This document shows positions 14,860 to 23,350 of a stretch of DNA of 27,174 bases, piece after piece. The position numbers and the translations under genes are program-made. The notes beneath the pieces are model-generated. The model did no database searches, was not told where the DNA came from, and saw only the letters and a program-made list of their open reading frames with translations. Numbering within the stretch: position 1 is the stretch's first letter; every line of letters begins with the position of its first letter. Source of the stretch: M55B165 sp051744245. Its GTDB lineage: Bacteria; Actinomycetota; Humimicrobiia; Humimicrobiales; Humimicrobiaceae. The stretch spans positions 1 to 27,174 of the forward strand of contig JBNJCV010000019.1 of the NCBI GenBank assembly GCA_051744245.1, given 5' to 3'.

Positions 14860-15441
14860 ATGGCAAGTGAAAACAGTATGAATGAAGCAATTGATTCATT
14901 TGTTGAGTCTTTAAAAGAAGAGCAAGAAAATGACAAATTAATGGAGAACAATAAATTAGAGGATTTAGAAAAGGAACAAAACTGCACAGGGTTGGAAAGA
15001 ATAGTTAAACTGGTAAGAAAAGCAATAGAAGTAATTTGCCTGGGAGAAGAGATAAAGGTGAAGGTTGACAGGGAAAATTTAAAAGTTTCAGTATATGGGA
15101 AAGACTTGGCAATAGCAATAGGCAGACACGGAAAAAACATAGAAGCCCTGGAGTATATTGTTAACCAGATTGCTGCCAGGAAGAAATTGGTGGAAAGAAA
15201 TGTGATGCTAGATATAAAAGATTACAGGAAAAAGAAAGCAGAGCGGATTAAAAAAACAGCTATAAAAATGGCAAAAAAAGCAATTAGAAAAGGAAAGAAA
15301 ATAAAATTAAGACCCATGGACTCATTTGAAAGAAAAATAATACACAAGGCTTTAGCAAGCTTTAAAAATGTAAAAACAGAAAGTAAAAACAAAGAGCCAC
15401 ACCGCAGAATAGTAATTTATCCATTTAAGGAAAAAAATTAA
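14860..15441 (+). CDS. jag: Jag/KhpB-type RNA-binding protein (KH and R3H domains)
   Basis: 193 residues from ATG 14860, which has GAGAGG 9 bases upstream. An earlier in-frame ATG at 14839 would add seven residues but is poorly spaced from its AGGAG. The first 40 residues are acidic and helical, with no clear Jag-N domain. A KH-like domain follows (about 44-125) with the GxxG loop IGRHGKNIEAL, then a basic helical region and an R3H motif LRPMDSFERKIIHKAL (about 150-165). In Gram-positive bacteria this protein binds small RNAs and affects cell division. It is last before a terminator hairpin. Confidence 0.92.
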   Translation: MASENSMNEAIDSFVESLKEEQENDKLMENNKLEDLEKEQNCTGLERIVKLVRKAIEVICLGEEIKVKVDRENLKVSVYGKDLAIAIGRHGKNIEALEYIVNQIAARKKLVERNVMLDIKDYRKKKAERIKKTAIKMAKKAIRKGKKIKLRPMDSFERKIIHKALASFKNVKTESKNKEPHRRIVIYPFKEKN

Positions 15442-15460
15442 TATATACTCCATGGAGATA

Positions 15461-15487
15461 AAAAGGGCGCTACAAAGCACCCTTTTT
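15461..15487 (+). terminator. rho-independent terminator after jag
   Basis: Stem AAAAGGGcGCT / AGCaCCCTTTT (11 positions, one C-A mismatch), loop ACAA, ending in a run of five T. It lies 19 bp after the jag stop. Confidence 0.8.
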
Positions 15488-15693
15488 GCCCGGAATGTTT
15501 AGGGTAAAACTGTAAATCATAAAAATAATTAATCCCCCTTAACATATTTAATCAAAAAAAAGTTAACCAGATGTTAAAATATGCCAAAACACTTCCATAA
15601 TAACTAAAAAATAAGAGTACTTGAGACTATAGAATTAAGTTATTTAGAAACTGTAGACACCAAGGGCAATACTAATAATACGCATGAATACTA

Positions 15694-15702
15694 TGGTATA
15701 AT
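15694..15702 (+). promoter_or_regulatory. candidate extended -10 promoter of the mnmE-parB operon
   Basis: TGG-TATAAT, a perfect -10 with the TGn extension but no good -35. Predicted leader about 135 nt to mnmE. Confidence 0.4.
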
Positions 15703-15705
15703 AAC

Positions 15706-15834
15706 ATGCTTGTTAAAAAATTGTTAATCTTGAAACATTTTTTAATTAGCTTTATTCTTATTGTTATCTTTGGGCCACACTATTATTTGGTTTTGAAAGC
15801 TTATAGTAGGTGGCAGAAAAATATTAAAAAATAA
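15706..15834 (+). CDS. possible 42-residue small membrane protein (doubtful)
   Basis: Open frame starting MLVKKLLILKHF with one hydrophobic stretch (about 6-30: LISFILIVIFGPHYYLVL) and a basic end (SRWQKNIKK), shaped like a single-pass small membrane protein. It ends 11 bp before mnmE. Against it: no ribosome-binding site, and the ATG lies only 3 bases after the TATAAT at 15697-15702, so it would precede the predicted transcript start. AT-rich DNA can produce such a frame by chance. Confidence 0.2.
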   Translation: MLVKKLLILKHFLISFILIVIFGPHYYLVLKAYSRWQKNIKK

Positions 15835-15845
15835 TTACTAAACAA

Positions 15846-17234
15846 ATGCTAAACATAAATAACGATACAATAGTGGCAATAGGCACAAGGCCTGGAGAGG
15901 CGGCTATCGGCATAGTAAAGCTAAGCGGTGGTAAAGCTGCAGCAATTGTTGATAAGATATTTAAGAGTAAAAATAACCGGAAAATAGGGGAGTTAAAAAC
16001 ATTTTCAATGACTTACGGATATATAACAGATAACAAAGGAAATGTAATAGATGAAGTAATAGTATCATATATGAAAGAGCCAAACTCCTATACTAGAGAA
16101 GATGTGGTTGAGATCAATTCTCATGGAGGAATTATACCTACATCTAAAATACTTCAACTATGTATAGAAAATGGAGCAAGAATAGCGGAACCTGGGGAGT
16201 TTACAAAAAGGGCATTTTTAAACGGACGAATAGATTTATCACAAGCCGAAGCCGTAATTGACATAGTCAGATCAAAAACCGAAGAAAGTTTAAAAATAGC
16301 AGCAAAAAACGTAAAAGGCGAAGTAAAGAGGAAAATAAGAAAAATAGCTTCTCAAATTACAGATGTGCTTATTCAGTTAGAAGCCTCAGTTGATTTTATT
16401 GAAGAAGATTTAGAGCTTACCCCATATGATAAATTGACCCGAGATGTCCAAGAGATAAGGGGAGAGATGTCTAAATTAATTAAAGATGAGGAAAAAGGGG
16501 AAATAATAAAAAACGGAGTAAAAGTTGCAATTATTGGAAAGCCAAATGTCGGAAAGTCAAGTTTGCTTAATTTACTTTCAAAAAAGGAAAAAGCAATAGT
16601 AACTCCTATTCCTGGAACCACGAGAGACGCGGTAGAAGAAATACTGTATATAAGGGGAATCCCCCTTATATTAATGGATACCGCCGGGATTAGGAAGGCT
16701 AAGAATAAAATTGAAAAGATAGGTGTTGAGAGAAGCTTAAAACATATAGATGAAGCGGAGCTTGTTATATGTGTGATGGACATTAGCAAAAGGCTAGAAG
16801 ACATAGATAAGGAAATAATTCAAAAGATTAAGGGTAAAAGATCAATAATTGCAATCAATAAAGTAGATTTGAAAGCAAGGTTAGACGAAGGGGAAATAAA
16901 AAAATATTTTGATGAAGAAAAAGTAATAAAAATATCAGCAACCCAAAGAATTGGAATAGAAAAAATGGAGAACAGGATTAAAGAAATAGTGTTAGATGGA
17001 GAAGAGTTAAATATAGAAGAAAAGATAATTATAAACAATAGACATAAAAAATTATTAAAGGATGCAGAAGAGTTGATTGAAAAGGCTGAATCAGCAATGA
17101 AGGATAAAATGTCGGAAGAATTCCCTTCAGCAGACTTAAAAATTGCTAAAAATTTATTAGGCGAAATTACAGGAGATACTGCAAGCGAAGACATATTAGA
17201 ACAGATCTTCAGTCAGTTTTGTATAGGGAAATAA
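15846..17234 (+). CDS. mnmE: tRNA modification GTPase MnmE
   Basis: 462 residues. With MnmG it installs the carboxymethylaminomethyl group on uridine-34 of certain tRNAs. The N-terminal folate-binding domain begins NNDTIVAIGTRPGEAAIGIV and carries NSHGGIIPTSKILQL and RAFLNGRIDLSQAEAV. The inserted G domain has IGKPNVGKSSLLN (G1, Lys237-Ser238), TPIPGTTRD (G2), DTAGIRK (G3) and NKVD (G4). The C-terminus is the strictly conserved CIGK (Cys459), carrying the catalytic cysteine. There is no good ribosome-binding site at the ATG, but the N-terminal length is canonical. It heads the operon containing both mnmG copies, its partners. Confidence 0.97.
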   Translation: MLNINNDTIVAIGTRPGEAAIGIVKLSGGKAAAIVDKIFKSKNNRKIGELKTFSMTYGYITDNKGNVIDEVIVSYMKEPNSYTREDVVEINSHGGIIPTSKILQLCIENGARIAEPGEFTKRAFLNGRIDLSQAEAVIDIVRSKTEESLKIAAKNVKGEVKRKIRKIASQITDVLIQLEASVDFIEEDLELTPYDKLTRDVQEIRGEMSKLIKDEEKGEIIKNGVKVAIIGKPNVGKSSLLNLLSKKEKAIVTPIPGTTRDAVEEILYIRGIPLILMDTAGIRKAKNKIEKIGVERSLKHIDEAELVICVMDISKRLEDIDKEIIQKIKGKRSIIAINKVDLKARLDEGEIKKYFDEEKVIKISATQRIGIEKMENRIKEIVLDGEELNIEEKIIINNRHKKLLKDAEELIEKAESAMKDKMSEEFPSADLKIAKNLLGEITGDTASEDILEQIFSQFCIGK

Positions 17235-17270
17235 TGACAAAAAATAACATTATTAGAAAATTTGGCGAAA

Positions 17271-17286
17271 TGTTTCACGTGAAACA
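17271..17286. promoter_or_regulatory. parS: parS centromere site 1
   Basis: TGTTTCACGTGAAACA, identical to the consensus parS bound by ParB/Spo0J, inside a 20-bp perfect palindrome (17269-17288). It lies between mnmE and mnmG copy 1 and begins 30 bp before the mnmG start codon. The cognate parA and parB are 4-6 kb downstream. Confidence 0.96.
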
Positions 17287-17300
17287 TTGGGGTTGAAATT

Positions 17301-19082
17301 ATGTATGATGTAATAGTGATAGGGGCTGGCCATGCAGGCTGTGAGGCGGCCTTAGCGGCTGCGAGACAGGGAGCAAAGACACTAATAATCACAATAAATA
17401 TGGATAGTGTAGCTAGCATGCCCTGCAATAGTGCTATAGGAGGCCCTGGAAGGGGGCAGCTTATAAGGGAGATTGACGTATTGGGAGGAGAAATATCTAA
17501 AAATACCGATAGAAACTACATACACATGAGGATGTTAAATGTTTCAAAAGGACCTGCTGTCCAGACACTAAGGGCAATCGTAGACAAGAAAAGGTATTTT
17601 CTAAACATGAAATATGTCTTAGAAAATGAAGAAAACCTTGATTTAAGGCAAGGTTTGGCTAAAAGAATAATAATAGGTAAGAATAGATTTACTATTATAA
17701 CTAGTGATAAATTTAGATATAAGTCAAAATGCCTGGTTATATGCACAGGCACATTCCTCCGGGGAGAGATTTTTTGGGGAAAAAATAGACTGGAAGCGGG
17801 CAGAAAAGGAGAAATAAGCTCTATAAGTTTAGTAGAAAGCCTTGAGGAGGCTGGCTATAGATTTAGCAGGTTGAAAACAGATACACCGCCCCGAGTAGAT
17901 AAAAAAACCATTAATTTTAAAGAGTTAAAGGTTCAAGAATATGACAAAGGCCCCAAGTTATTTTCCTATGAGAGCAAAAGAGATAAAAGAAGGCAAGTAG
18001 AAAATTATATAACCTATGCGGAAAAAGAATGTATAAACTATATAAAGAAGAATATCAGAAAGTCAGCATTTTATGCAAAAAAAGGAAAAAGGGAGGGTCC
18101 TAAATACTGTCCTTCAATAGAAGAGAAAGTTATGAGATTCCCGGAAAGGGAGAGACATCTAGTATTTATACAGCCAGAAGGCCTAGATACCAATGAAATG
18201 TATTTGCATGGCCTGATGACCACTTTTCCAGAAGATATACAATACGGGATACTAAAGCGGATAAAAGGCACAGAAGATGCAATAATTACTAGGCATGGAT
18301 ATGGAGTCGAGTATGATTATTTGAAATCTTTTCAGATAAATAATACATTAGAGAGCAAAAGCCACAGCGGGTTGTTTTTTGCCGGCCAGATTAACGGAAC
18401 TACTGGATATGATGAAGCAGCTGCCCAAGGAATAGTAGGAGGTATAAACGCAGCAAGAAGATCCCAGGGAGAAGAGGGAATTATTATAAAAAGGGAAGAC
18501 GGGTATATAGGGGTGTTGATAGATGATTTGGTAGTAAAAGGAGTTACAGAACCATATAGGATGTTAACATCCAGAAATGAGTATAGGCTTCATCATAGGC
18601 ATGATAATGCTGATTACAGGATGGCTAAATTTTTGCCTTGTATCGGCCTTAGCCAAGAGCAGGAAAGGATATTGAAAAAATATAAAAATATAGAAAGGGT
18701 AAAAGATGAGCTAAAATTTACTCCTTTTTATAATAAGATTAAAAAAGATATGTTGAGCAATAATGATTTAAACTATATTTCTTCAAAATATAATTTGTCC
18801 GAAGAAGAAGCGGAGGGTGTAGTTATTAAATTAAAATATGAAGATTACATAAAAAGAGAAGAAAAAAAAATAAGAACAATTACAAATAACATGGATTTTA
18901 AAATTCCTGATGGCATTTGTTACTCAGATATACATAATTTGTCAAATGAAGCTACTAAAAGCTTAAATAATAAGAAGCCACAAACACTAGAGCAAGCTAG
19001 AAGAATAGAAGGGGTAAGCTCTGCGGATATTTTTTCCCTGTTGTGTTATATTAAAAATGTTTCACGTGAAACAATGGAGTAA
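17301..19082 (+). CDS. mnmG: MnmG (GidA) paralogue, divergent copy 1
   Basis: 593 residues. FAD-dependent tRNA uridine-34 modification enzyme, partner of MnmE. The FAD loop is IGAGHAGCEAA (7-17). Both catalytic-type cysteines are kept: Cys42 in MPCNSAIGGPG and Cys270 in YCPSIEEKV. Several usually conserved positions differ: CNSAIGG instead of CNPAIGG, TRHGYGVEYD instead of RPGYxxEYD, KTDTPPR instead of KTGTPPR, and SRNEYRLHHRHDNAD instead of SRAEYRLxLRxDNAD. The C-terminal helical domain is present (NNKKPQTLEQARRIEGVSSA). No stop or frameshift. The last eight residues (NVSRETME) are encoded by parS site 2 and flanking bases. It is followed 5 bp later by copy 2. It may be a second active enzyme, a subunit in a mixed dimer, or neofunctionalised. 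Confidence 0.88.
   Translation: MYDVIVIGAGHAGCEAALAAARQGAKTLIITINMDSVASMPCNSAIGGPGRGQLIREIDVLGGEISKNTDRNYIHMRMLNVSKGPAVQTLRAIVDKKRYFLNMKYVLENEENLDLRQGLAKRIIIGKNRFTIITSDKFRYKSKCLVICTGTFLRGEIFWGKNRLEAGRKGEISSISLVESLEEAGYRFSRLKTDTPPRVDKKTINFKELKVQEYDKGPKLFSYESKRDKRRQVENYITYAEKECINYIKKNIRKSAFYAKKGKREGPKYCPSIEEKVMRFPERERHLVFIQPEGLDTNEMYLHGLMTTFPEDIQYGILKRIKGTEDAIITRHGYGVEYDYLKSFQINNTLESKSHSGLFFAGQINGTTGYDEAAAQGIVGGINAARRSQGEEGIIIKREDGYIGVLIDDLVVKGVTEPYRMLTSRNEYRLHHRHDNADYRMAKFLPCIGLSQEQERILKKYKNIERVKDELKFTPFYNKIKKDMLSNNDLNYISSKYNLSEEEAEGVVIKLKYEDYIKREEKKIRTITNNMDFKIPDGICYSDIHNLSNEATKSLNNKKPQTLEQARRIEGVSSADIFSLLCYIKNVSRETME
19058..19073. promoter_or_regulatory. parS: parS centromere site 2, inside the mnmG copy 1 coding end
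   Basis: A second perfect TGTTTCACGTGAAACA. It encodes VSRET near the C-terminus of mnmG copy 1 and again begins exactly 30 bp before an mnmG start codon (copy 2, 19088). Spacing between the two parS sites is 1787 bp. Confidence 0.96.
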
Positions 19083-19087
19083 AAAAC

Positions 19088-20923
19088 ATGTATGATGTAA
19101 TAGTAATAGGGGCTGGCCATGCAGGTTGTGAAGCTGCACTGGCTTGCGCAAGGTTAAAATTAAAAACATTAGCTTTGACCATAAACATGGACAAGATAGC
19201 ACTAATGCCCTGCAATCCTGCAATTGGTGGGGTGGGTAAAACCCAATTAGTAAGGGAAGTTGATGCTATGGGTGGACAAATTGCCAAGTCTGCAGATAAA
19301 ACATCAATCCAGTTTAAAATATTAAATAAGAAAAAAGGACCAGCAGTACAAGCATTGAGAGCTCAAATAGATAAAAAAGAATATGAAATAGAAATGAAAA
19401 AAGTTTTAGAAAATACCAGGTTTTTAACTCTAAAAGAAGGAACTGTTTCAAAATTGCTGGTAAAAGGTAATAAAGTTTCAGGGGTGCAAACTGAAAGTGG
19501 CCTTGTTTTTAGAAGCAGGGTTGTGGTTGTAACATCAGGGACCTTCCTGAGGGGTCGAATAATAATAGGGGGGAAAGACTATCCAGCAGGAAGAATGGGC
19601 GAGTATCCTGCTATGCAATTAACTAAAAGTTTAAATGATTTAGGGTTTGAGGTTGATAGATTCCAAACCGCTACGCCACCAAGGATAGACAGAAGAACCA
19701 TTAATTTTACCAAAACTTCAATAAATGAGGCGGATTGTAACGGCAGGCATTTTTCTTTTTGGTCAAAATGGATAGATATATCTCGTGACAGTATTCCCAG
19801 TTATTTAACTTATACCAATAGTAAAACCCATGATATTATTGCAAAAAATATAAAATCTTCCCCCATCAGGTCAGGAATGGTTGAAACGCATGGACCCAGG
19901 CATTGCCCCTCAATTGACAGGAAGGTAATAAACTTTCCAAATAAAAAAAAGCACCCTATTTTCATAGAGCCTGAAGGAAAATTTACAAATGAAATGTATT
20001 TGCAGGGGCTTACTACCAGTATGCCTTTCGATATACAGCAGAAAATCGTAAATTCAGTAGAAGGGTTAGAAGGAGCCAAAATTATAAGGCCTGGATATGC
20101 TGTAGAGTATGATTATATAATACCAAGCCAGCTCAATTATACCCTCGAATCTAAATTAATCGAAAATCTTTATTTTGCAGGGCAGATAAACGGGACCTCT
20201 GGTTACGAGGAAGCTGCTGCCCAGGGGTTTTTAGCAGGAGTTAATGCTGCTTTAAAAATTTTAAAAAAGGAACCCCTGGTTCTTACCAGGGATACAAGCT
20301 ACATAGGGGTTTTAATTGATGATCTAGTAACAAAAGACCTGATGGAGCCCTACCGAATGTATACTTCGCGGGCAGAATACAGGTTAATCCTTAGACCGGA
20401 TAATGCAGATCTTAGATTGGCAGCATACAGTAAGAGGATTGGACTTCTAAGCCAGAGCCAGTATCAATCTATAATTAGGAAGAATAAAAAAATTGATTTT
20501 CTACTAAATGAATTAAAAAAAGAAATGGTTAAGCCTGAAAAAGATGCTCTTTTAGAGACAGATCTTAGAAAAACAGTTAGCGCTTATAAACTTCTAAAAA
20601 GGCCAGAGGTTAGCATTTACAGCTTAAAGGAATTTATTGATTTACTGGATAATGGTTTTGATAGGGATATATTAAGGCAAGTGGAAATAATGGTTAAATA
20701 TGAAGGTTATATTAATAGGCAGTTGTCTGAAATTAAAAAGCTGAAGGGTCTGGAAAATTATGAATTGCCTAATGACATTAACTATTTTGATATAAAAGGC
20801 TTAACTTATGAAGCACAAGAAATACTCACTTCAAAAAAGCCTAATACATTGGGGCAAGCTTCAAGAATTGCTGGCATCTCGCCAGTTGATATTTCAATAT
20901 TGATGTTAAATTTAAGAAAATGA
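19088..20923 (+). CDS. mnmG: tRNA uridine-5-carboxymethylaminomethyl modification enzyme MnmG (GidA), copy 2
   Basis: 611 residues, nearer the family's usual length than copy 1. FAD loop IGAGHAGCEAA; Cys42 in MPCNPAIGGVGKTQLVREVD and Cys273 in HCPSIDRKV, the two conserved cysteines. IRPGYAVEYDYI, FAGQINGTSGYEEAAAQG, TSRAEYRLILRPDNADLRL and the C-terminal MnmE-binding helices (SKKPNTLGQASRIAGISPVD) are canonical. One deviation is QTATPPRID where most have KTGTPPR. The first 38 bp differ from copy 1 at one position, after which the copies diverge strongly. Its stop overlaps the rsmG start (ATGA). It is the better candidate for the housekeeping enzyme. Confidence 0.95.
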   Translation: MYDVIVIGAGHAGCEAALACARLKLKTLALTINMDKIALMPCNPAIGGVGKTQLVREVDAMGGQIAKSADKTSIQFKILNKKKGPAVQALRAQIDKKEYEIEMKKVLENTRFLTLKEGTVSKLLVKGNKVSGVQTESGLVFRSRVVVVTSGTFLRGRIIIGGKDYPAGRMGEYPAMQLTKSLNDLGFEVDRFQTATPPRIDRRTINFTKTSINEADCNGRHFSFWSKWIDISRDSIPSYLTYTNSKTHDIIAKNIKSSPIRSGMVETHGPRHCPSIDRKVINFPNKKKHPIFIEPEGKFTNEMYLQGLTTSMPFDIQQKIVNSVEGLEGAKIIRPGYAVEYDYIIPSQLNYTLESKLIENLYFAGQINGTSGYEEAAAQGFLAGVNAALKILKKEPLVLTRDTSYIGVLIDDLVTKDLMEPYRMYTSRAEYRLILRPDNADLRLAAYSKRIGLLSQSQYQSIIRKNKKIDFLLNELKKEMVKPEKDALLETDLRKTVSAYKLLKRPEVSIYSLKEFIDLLDNGFDRDILRQVEIMVKYEGYINRQLSEIKKLKGLENYELPNDINYFDIKGLTYEAQEILTSKKPNTLGQASRIAGISPVDISILMLNLRK

Positions 20924-21663
20924 GCAAAACCACTTCAAGTTTGAGAGATCAACTAATAGAGTTTATTAAAGAAAATAATGTATCCTATAAAAAAGAATAT
21001 ATAGAAAAAATATTACTATACCTAGACTTCTTGTATTCTTGCAATAAAAGCATAAATCTTGTAGGGACAAAAGAGAAAGACCAAATATTTATAAGGCATC
21101 TATTAGATTCTTTATCCTTGCTAAAGTATGCCGACAGGTTAATTTACCCTTCTGAAAGAATCATAGATATTGGAACAGGTGCAGGATTGCCGGGTTTGGT
21201 CCTGGCTATATTTTTTCCAGGTAAAAAATTCTACCTACTGGAAAAATCTTTAAAAAAAGTAAAATTTTTAAATGATTCTATTAGTAAACTTAGCCTAGAG
21301 AATATTGTTGTTATAAGAAAAAGGGCTGAGAATGCAAGCAGAGAAATAAAAAATAGGGAGCAATTTGACTTGGTAATAGCAAGGGCTGTAACTAAATTCC
21401 TTATTTTAATAGAATTAGCAATTCCATTTTGTAAAATAAATGGTAAAATTATATTTTATAAGAGCAAAAAAGTTTTTGATGAAATAAAAAACTATAATGA
21501 GGAAATAAGCATATTGGGAGGGGGAACAGTAAATATTTTAGAAGCAAACGTTCCTTGCCTGAATGAGATTAGAGTGTTTCTGGAAATAGATAAAGTAAAA
21601 AATACCCCAGATAAATTTCCCCGGAACTTCTCTAGGATTAAAAAGGAAGATTTATATAAATAG
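20920..21663 (+). CDS. rsmG: 16S rRNA (guanine-527-N7)-methyltransferase RsmG (GidB)
   Basis: 247 residues. Uses S-adenosylmethionine to methylate G527 of 16S rRNA. The SAM-binding loop is DIGTGAGLPGLVLAI (about 83-97), preceded by NLVGTKEKDQIFIRHLLDSL, the family signature, and followed by ARAVTKF. The C-terminus is slightly longer than usual. The start overlaps the mnmG stop by 4 bp (ATGA), so translation is coupled. It sits in its standard place between mnmG and parA. Confidence 0.95.
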   Translation: MSKTTSSLRDQLIEFIKENNVSYKKEYIEKILLYLDFLYSCNKSINLVGTKEKDQIFIRHLLDSLSLLKYADRLIYPSERIIDIGTGAGLPGLVLAIFFPGKKFYLLEKSLKKVKFLNDSISKLSLENIVVIRKRAENASREIKNREQFDLVIARAVTKFLILIELAIPFCKINGKIIFYKSKKVFDEIKNYNEEISILGGGTVNILEANVPCLNEIRVFLEIDKVKNTPDKFPRNFSRIKKEDLYK

Positions 21664-21675
21664 GTAATTGTGTAA

Positions 21676-22518
21676 ATGGGTTTTTTAAGTAAAGTTTTTA
21701 AAAGTAATGACCTCAACCAAAAGCCTGTGCCAAAAAAAGGGAAACCCAGGGTAATTGCTATTGCAAACCAAAAAGGAGGAGTGGGAAAAAGCACCACTGC
21801 TGTAAACCTTGCAGCATATCTGGGCTTAAAAGGTTTTAAAACACTTTTGTTAGATTTGGACCCACAAAGTAATTCAACCAGCGGGGTAGGTATAGACAGT
21901 AAAGATATAAGCAGCTCAACCTATGATGTTATACTAAAACAGGAAGAAATAGATAAAGCAATTGTTGATACAGAATTTAAAAACTTAAGACTGCTTCCTT
22001 CTTCAATAGAATTGGCTGGAGCTGAAGTAGAAATGGTTTCAAGCATGAAAAGGGAATATAGGCTGAAGGAAGCAATAAAAAAAATAGAGGATGATTACCA
22101 GTTTATAATAATAGACTGCCCTCCTGCATTAGGGCTGTTAACAATTAATGCCCTCGCTGCAGCAAAAGAAGTAATAATACCTATACAATGTGAATACTAT
22201 GCATTAGAAGGTTTAGGCCAACTTATAAATACAATAAATTTAGTAAAGGAAAATTTAAATGAAGACCTTAAAATTGCTGGCGCGATTATGACTATGTATG
22301 ACTCAAGAATTAGGTTATCTGATGAAGTAATAGAAGAAGTTAGAAATTATTTTTCAGAAAAAGTCTACAATACAATAATCCCCAGGAATGTTAGATTAAG
22401 TGAAGCCCCCAGTTATGGAAAACCCATAATGCTTTATGATAAAAATTGTAAAGGGGCAATTGCATATAAAAATTTGACAAAGGAAGTGATAAATGATGGC
22501 CAGAAGAGGCTTGGGTAA
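21676..22518 (+). CDS. parA: chromosome-partitioning ATPase ParA/Soj
   Basis: 280 residues. Deviant Walker A motif KGGVGKST (33-40), then LLLDLDPQSNSTSGVG (Walker A'), IIDCPPALGLLTINAL (Walker B) and CEYYALEGLGQL. These are the hallmarks of ParA, which binds DNA non-specifically with ATP and moves ParB-parS complexes. A leader of about 24 residues (MGFLSKVFKSNDLNQKPVPK) precedes the usual family start; it begins as a short amphipathic-looking helix and then becomes basic. A GTG at 21727-21729 near the end of that leader is a possible alternative start but has no ribosome-binding site. The 3' end overlaps parB by 26 bp. Confidence 0.96.
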   Translation: MGFLSKVFKSNDLNQKPVPKKGKPRVIAIANQKGGVGKSTTAVNLAAYLGLKGFKTLLLDLDPQSNSTSGVGIDSKDISSSTYDVILKQEEIDKAIVDTEFKNLRLLPSSIELAGAEVEMVSSMKREYRLKEAIKKIEDDYQFIIIDCPPALGLLTINALAAAKEVIIPIQCEYYALEGLGQLINTINLVKENLNEDLKIAGAIMTMYDSRIRLSDEVIEEVRNYFSEKVYNTIIPRNVRLSEAPSYGKPIMLYDKNCKGAIAYKNLTKEVINDGQKRLG

Positions 22519-23350
22519 AGGGCTTAATGCCTTAATCCCATCTTCAAAAGAAGAGAAAAAAGATACCAAAAATAGGGTCCTTGAAATTCCCTTAGATGAT
22601 GTAGAAGCTAACAGAAATCAACCCAGGAAAAGCTTTAATGAGAATTCTTTACGGGAACTAGCGGATTCTATTAAAGAGTTTGGAGTAATACAGCCCATAA
22701 TTGTTAGGGAAAATGGCGATAAATATGAAATTGTGGCTGGAGAAAGAAGGGTAAGGGCTTCAAGAATTGCTGGGTTGAGAACCATCCCCGGCATTATTGC
22801 AGAAGATATAGATGATACGGTATCTGTTGAAATGGCATTAATAGAGAATATCCACCGGGATAATTTAAGCCCTATGGAGCTAGCTTTTACTTACAAGCAG
22901 CTAATTGATGAATTTAAGGTAACCCATGGAGAACTGGCAAAAAGAGTGGGGAAAAGCAGAACAGCCATAACCAATTCTATCCGTCTTCTTTCTTTGCCAG
23001 TAGAATTACAAAAACTTGTGGATACGCGGAAAATAAGTGCTGGCCATGCAAGAGCATTACTGACCCTTGAAGATAAAAAAGAGCAAATGAAATTGGCCAA
23101 CCAGATAATGACAAAAAGCCTGACCGTGAGGGATGTTGAGAATTTAGTTAACAAGATGCTGGAAAAAAAATCTTCTAAAAAAAGAGGTAAGGTATTGCAA
23201 TTTAGCAAGATACCAAAAATATCAGAAAAAGTCTCGGATTACCTAAATACTCCTGTAAACATTAGGATAAATAAAAATAAAGGGAAAATGACTATAAATT
23301 TTAATAGCATAAAAGATTTGGAGAGGATATTTAAAAAAATTGTTGAATAG
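22493..23350 (+). CDS. parB: chromosome-partitioning protein ParB/Spo0J
   Basis: 285 residues. CTP-dependent clamp that loads at parS and slides along DNA. The N-terminus RRGLGKGLNALIPSS is the ParA-stimulating motif. VEANRNQPRKSF and VAGERRVRASRIAGL (GERR, 83-86) form the CTP-binding site; IENIHRDNLSPMELA follows. A helix-turn-helix spans about 140-170 (VTHGELAKRVGKSRTAITNS), and a C-terminal dimerisation region ends the protein. The start is inside the parA end, with AAGGAAG upstream. Its likely targets are the two parS sites 3.4 and 5.2 kb upstream. Confidence 0.97.
   Translation: MMARRGLGKGLNALIPSSKEEKKDTKNRVLEIPLDDVEANRNQPRKSFNENSLRELADSIKEFGVIQPIIVRENGDKYEIVAGERRVRASRIAGLRTIPGIIAEDIDDTVSVEMALIENIHRDNLSPMELAFTYKQLIDEFKVTHGELAKRVGKSRTAITNSIRLLSLPVELQKLVDTRKISAGHARALLTLEDKKEQMKLANQIMTKSLTVRDVENLVNKMLEKKSSKKRGKVLQFSKIPKISEKVSDYLNTPVNIRINKNKGKMTINFNSIKDLERIFKKIVE

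Larger units (their letters stand above)
15442..15845. other. intergenic region between jag and mnmE
   Basis: 404 bp. It contains the jag terminator at its left end, a TATAAT-type promoter candidate near 15700, and a doubtful 42-codon open frame (15706-15834). I see no RNA gene: no tRNA arm motifs and no other strong hairpin. Confidence 0.6.

Noticed and set aside
14589..15140. Long minus-strand frame opposite yidC and jag, rich in Ser/Phe
   Set aside because: It is the complement of Lys/Glu-rich codons of two certain genes; the composition (SFSSFSSFSS) is that of a shadow frame.
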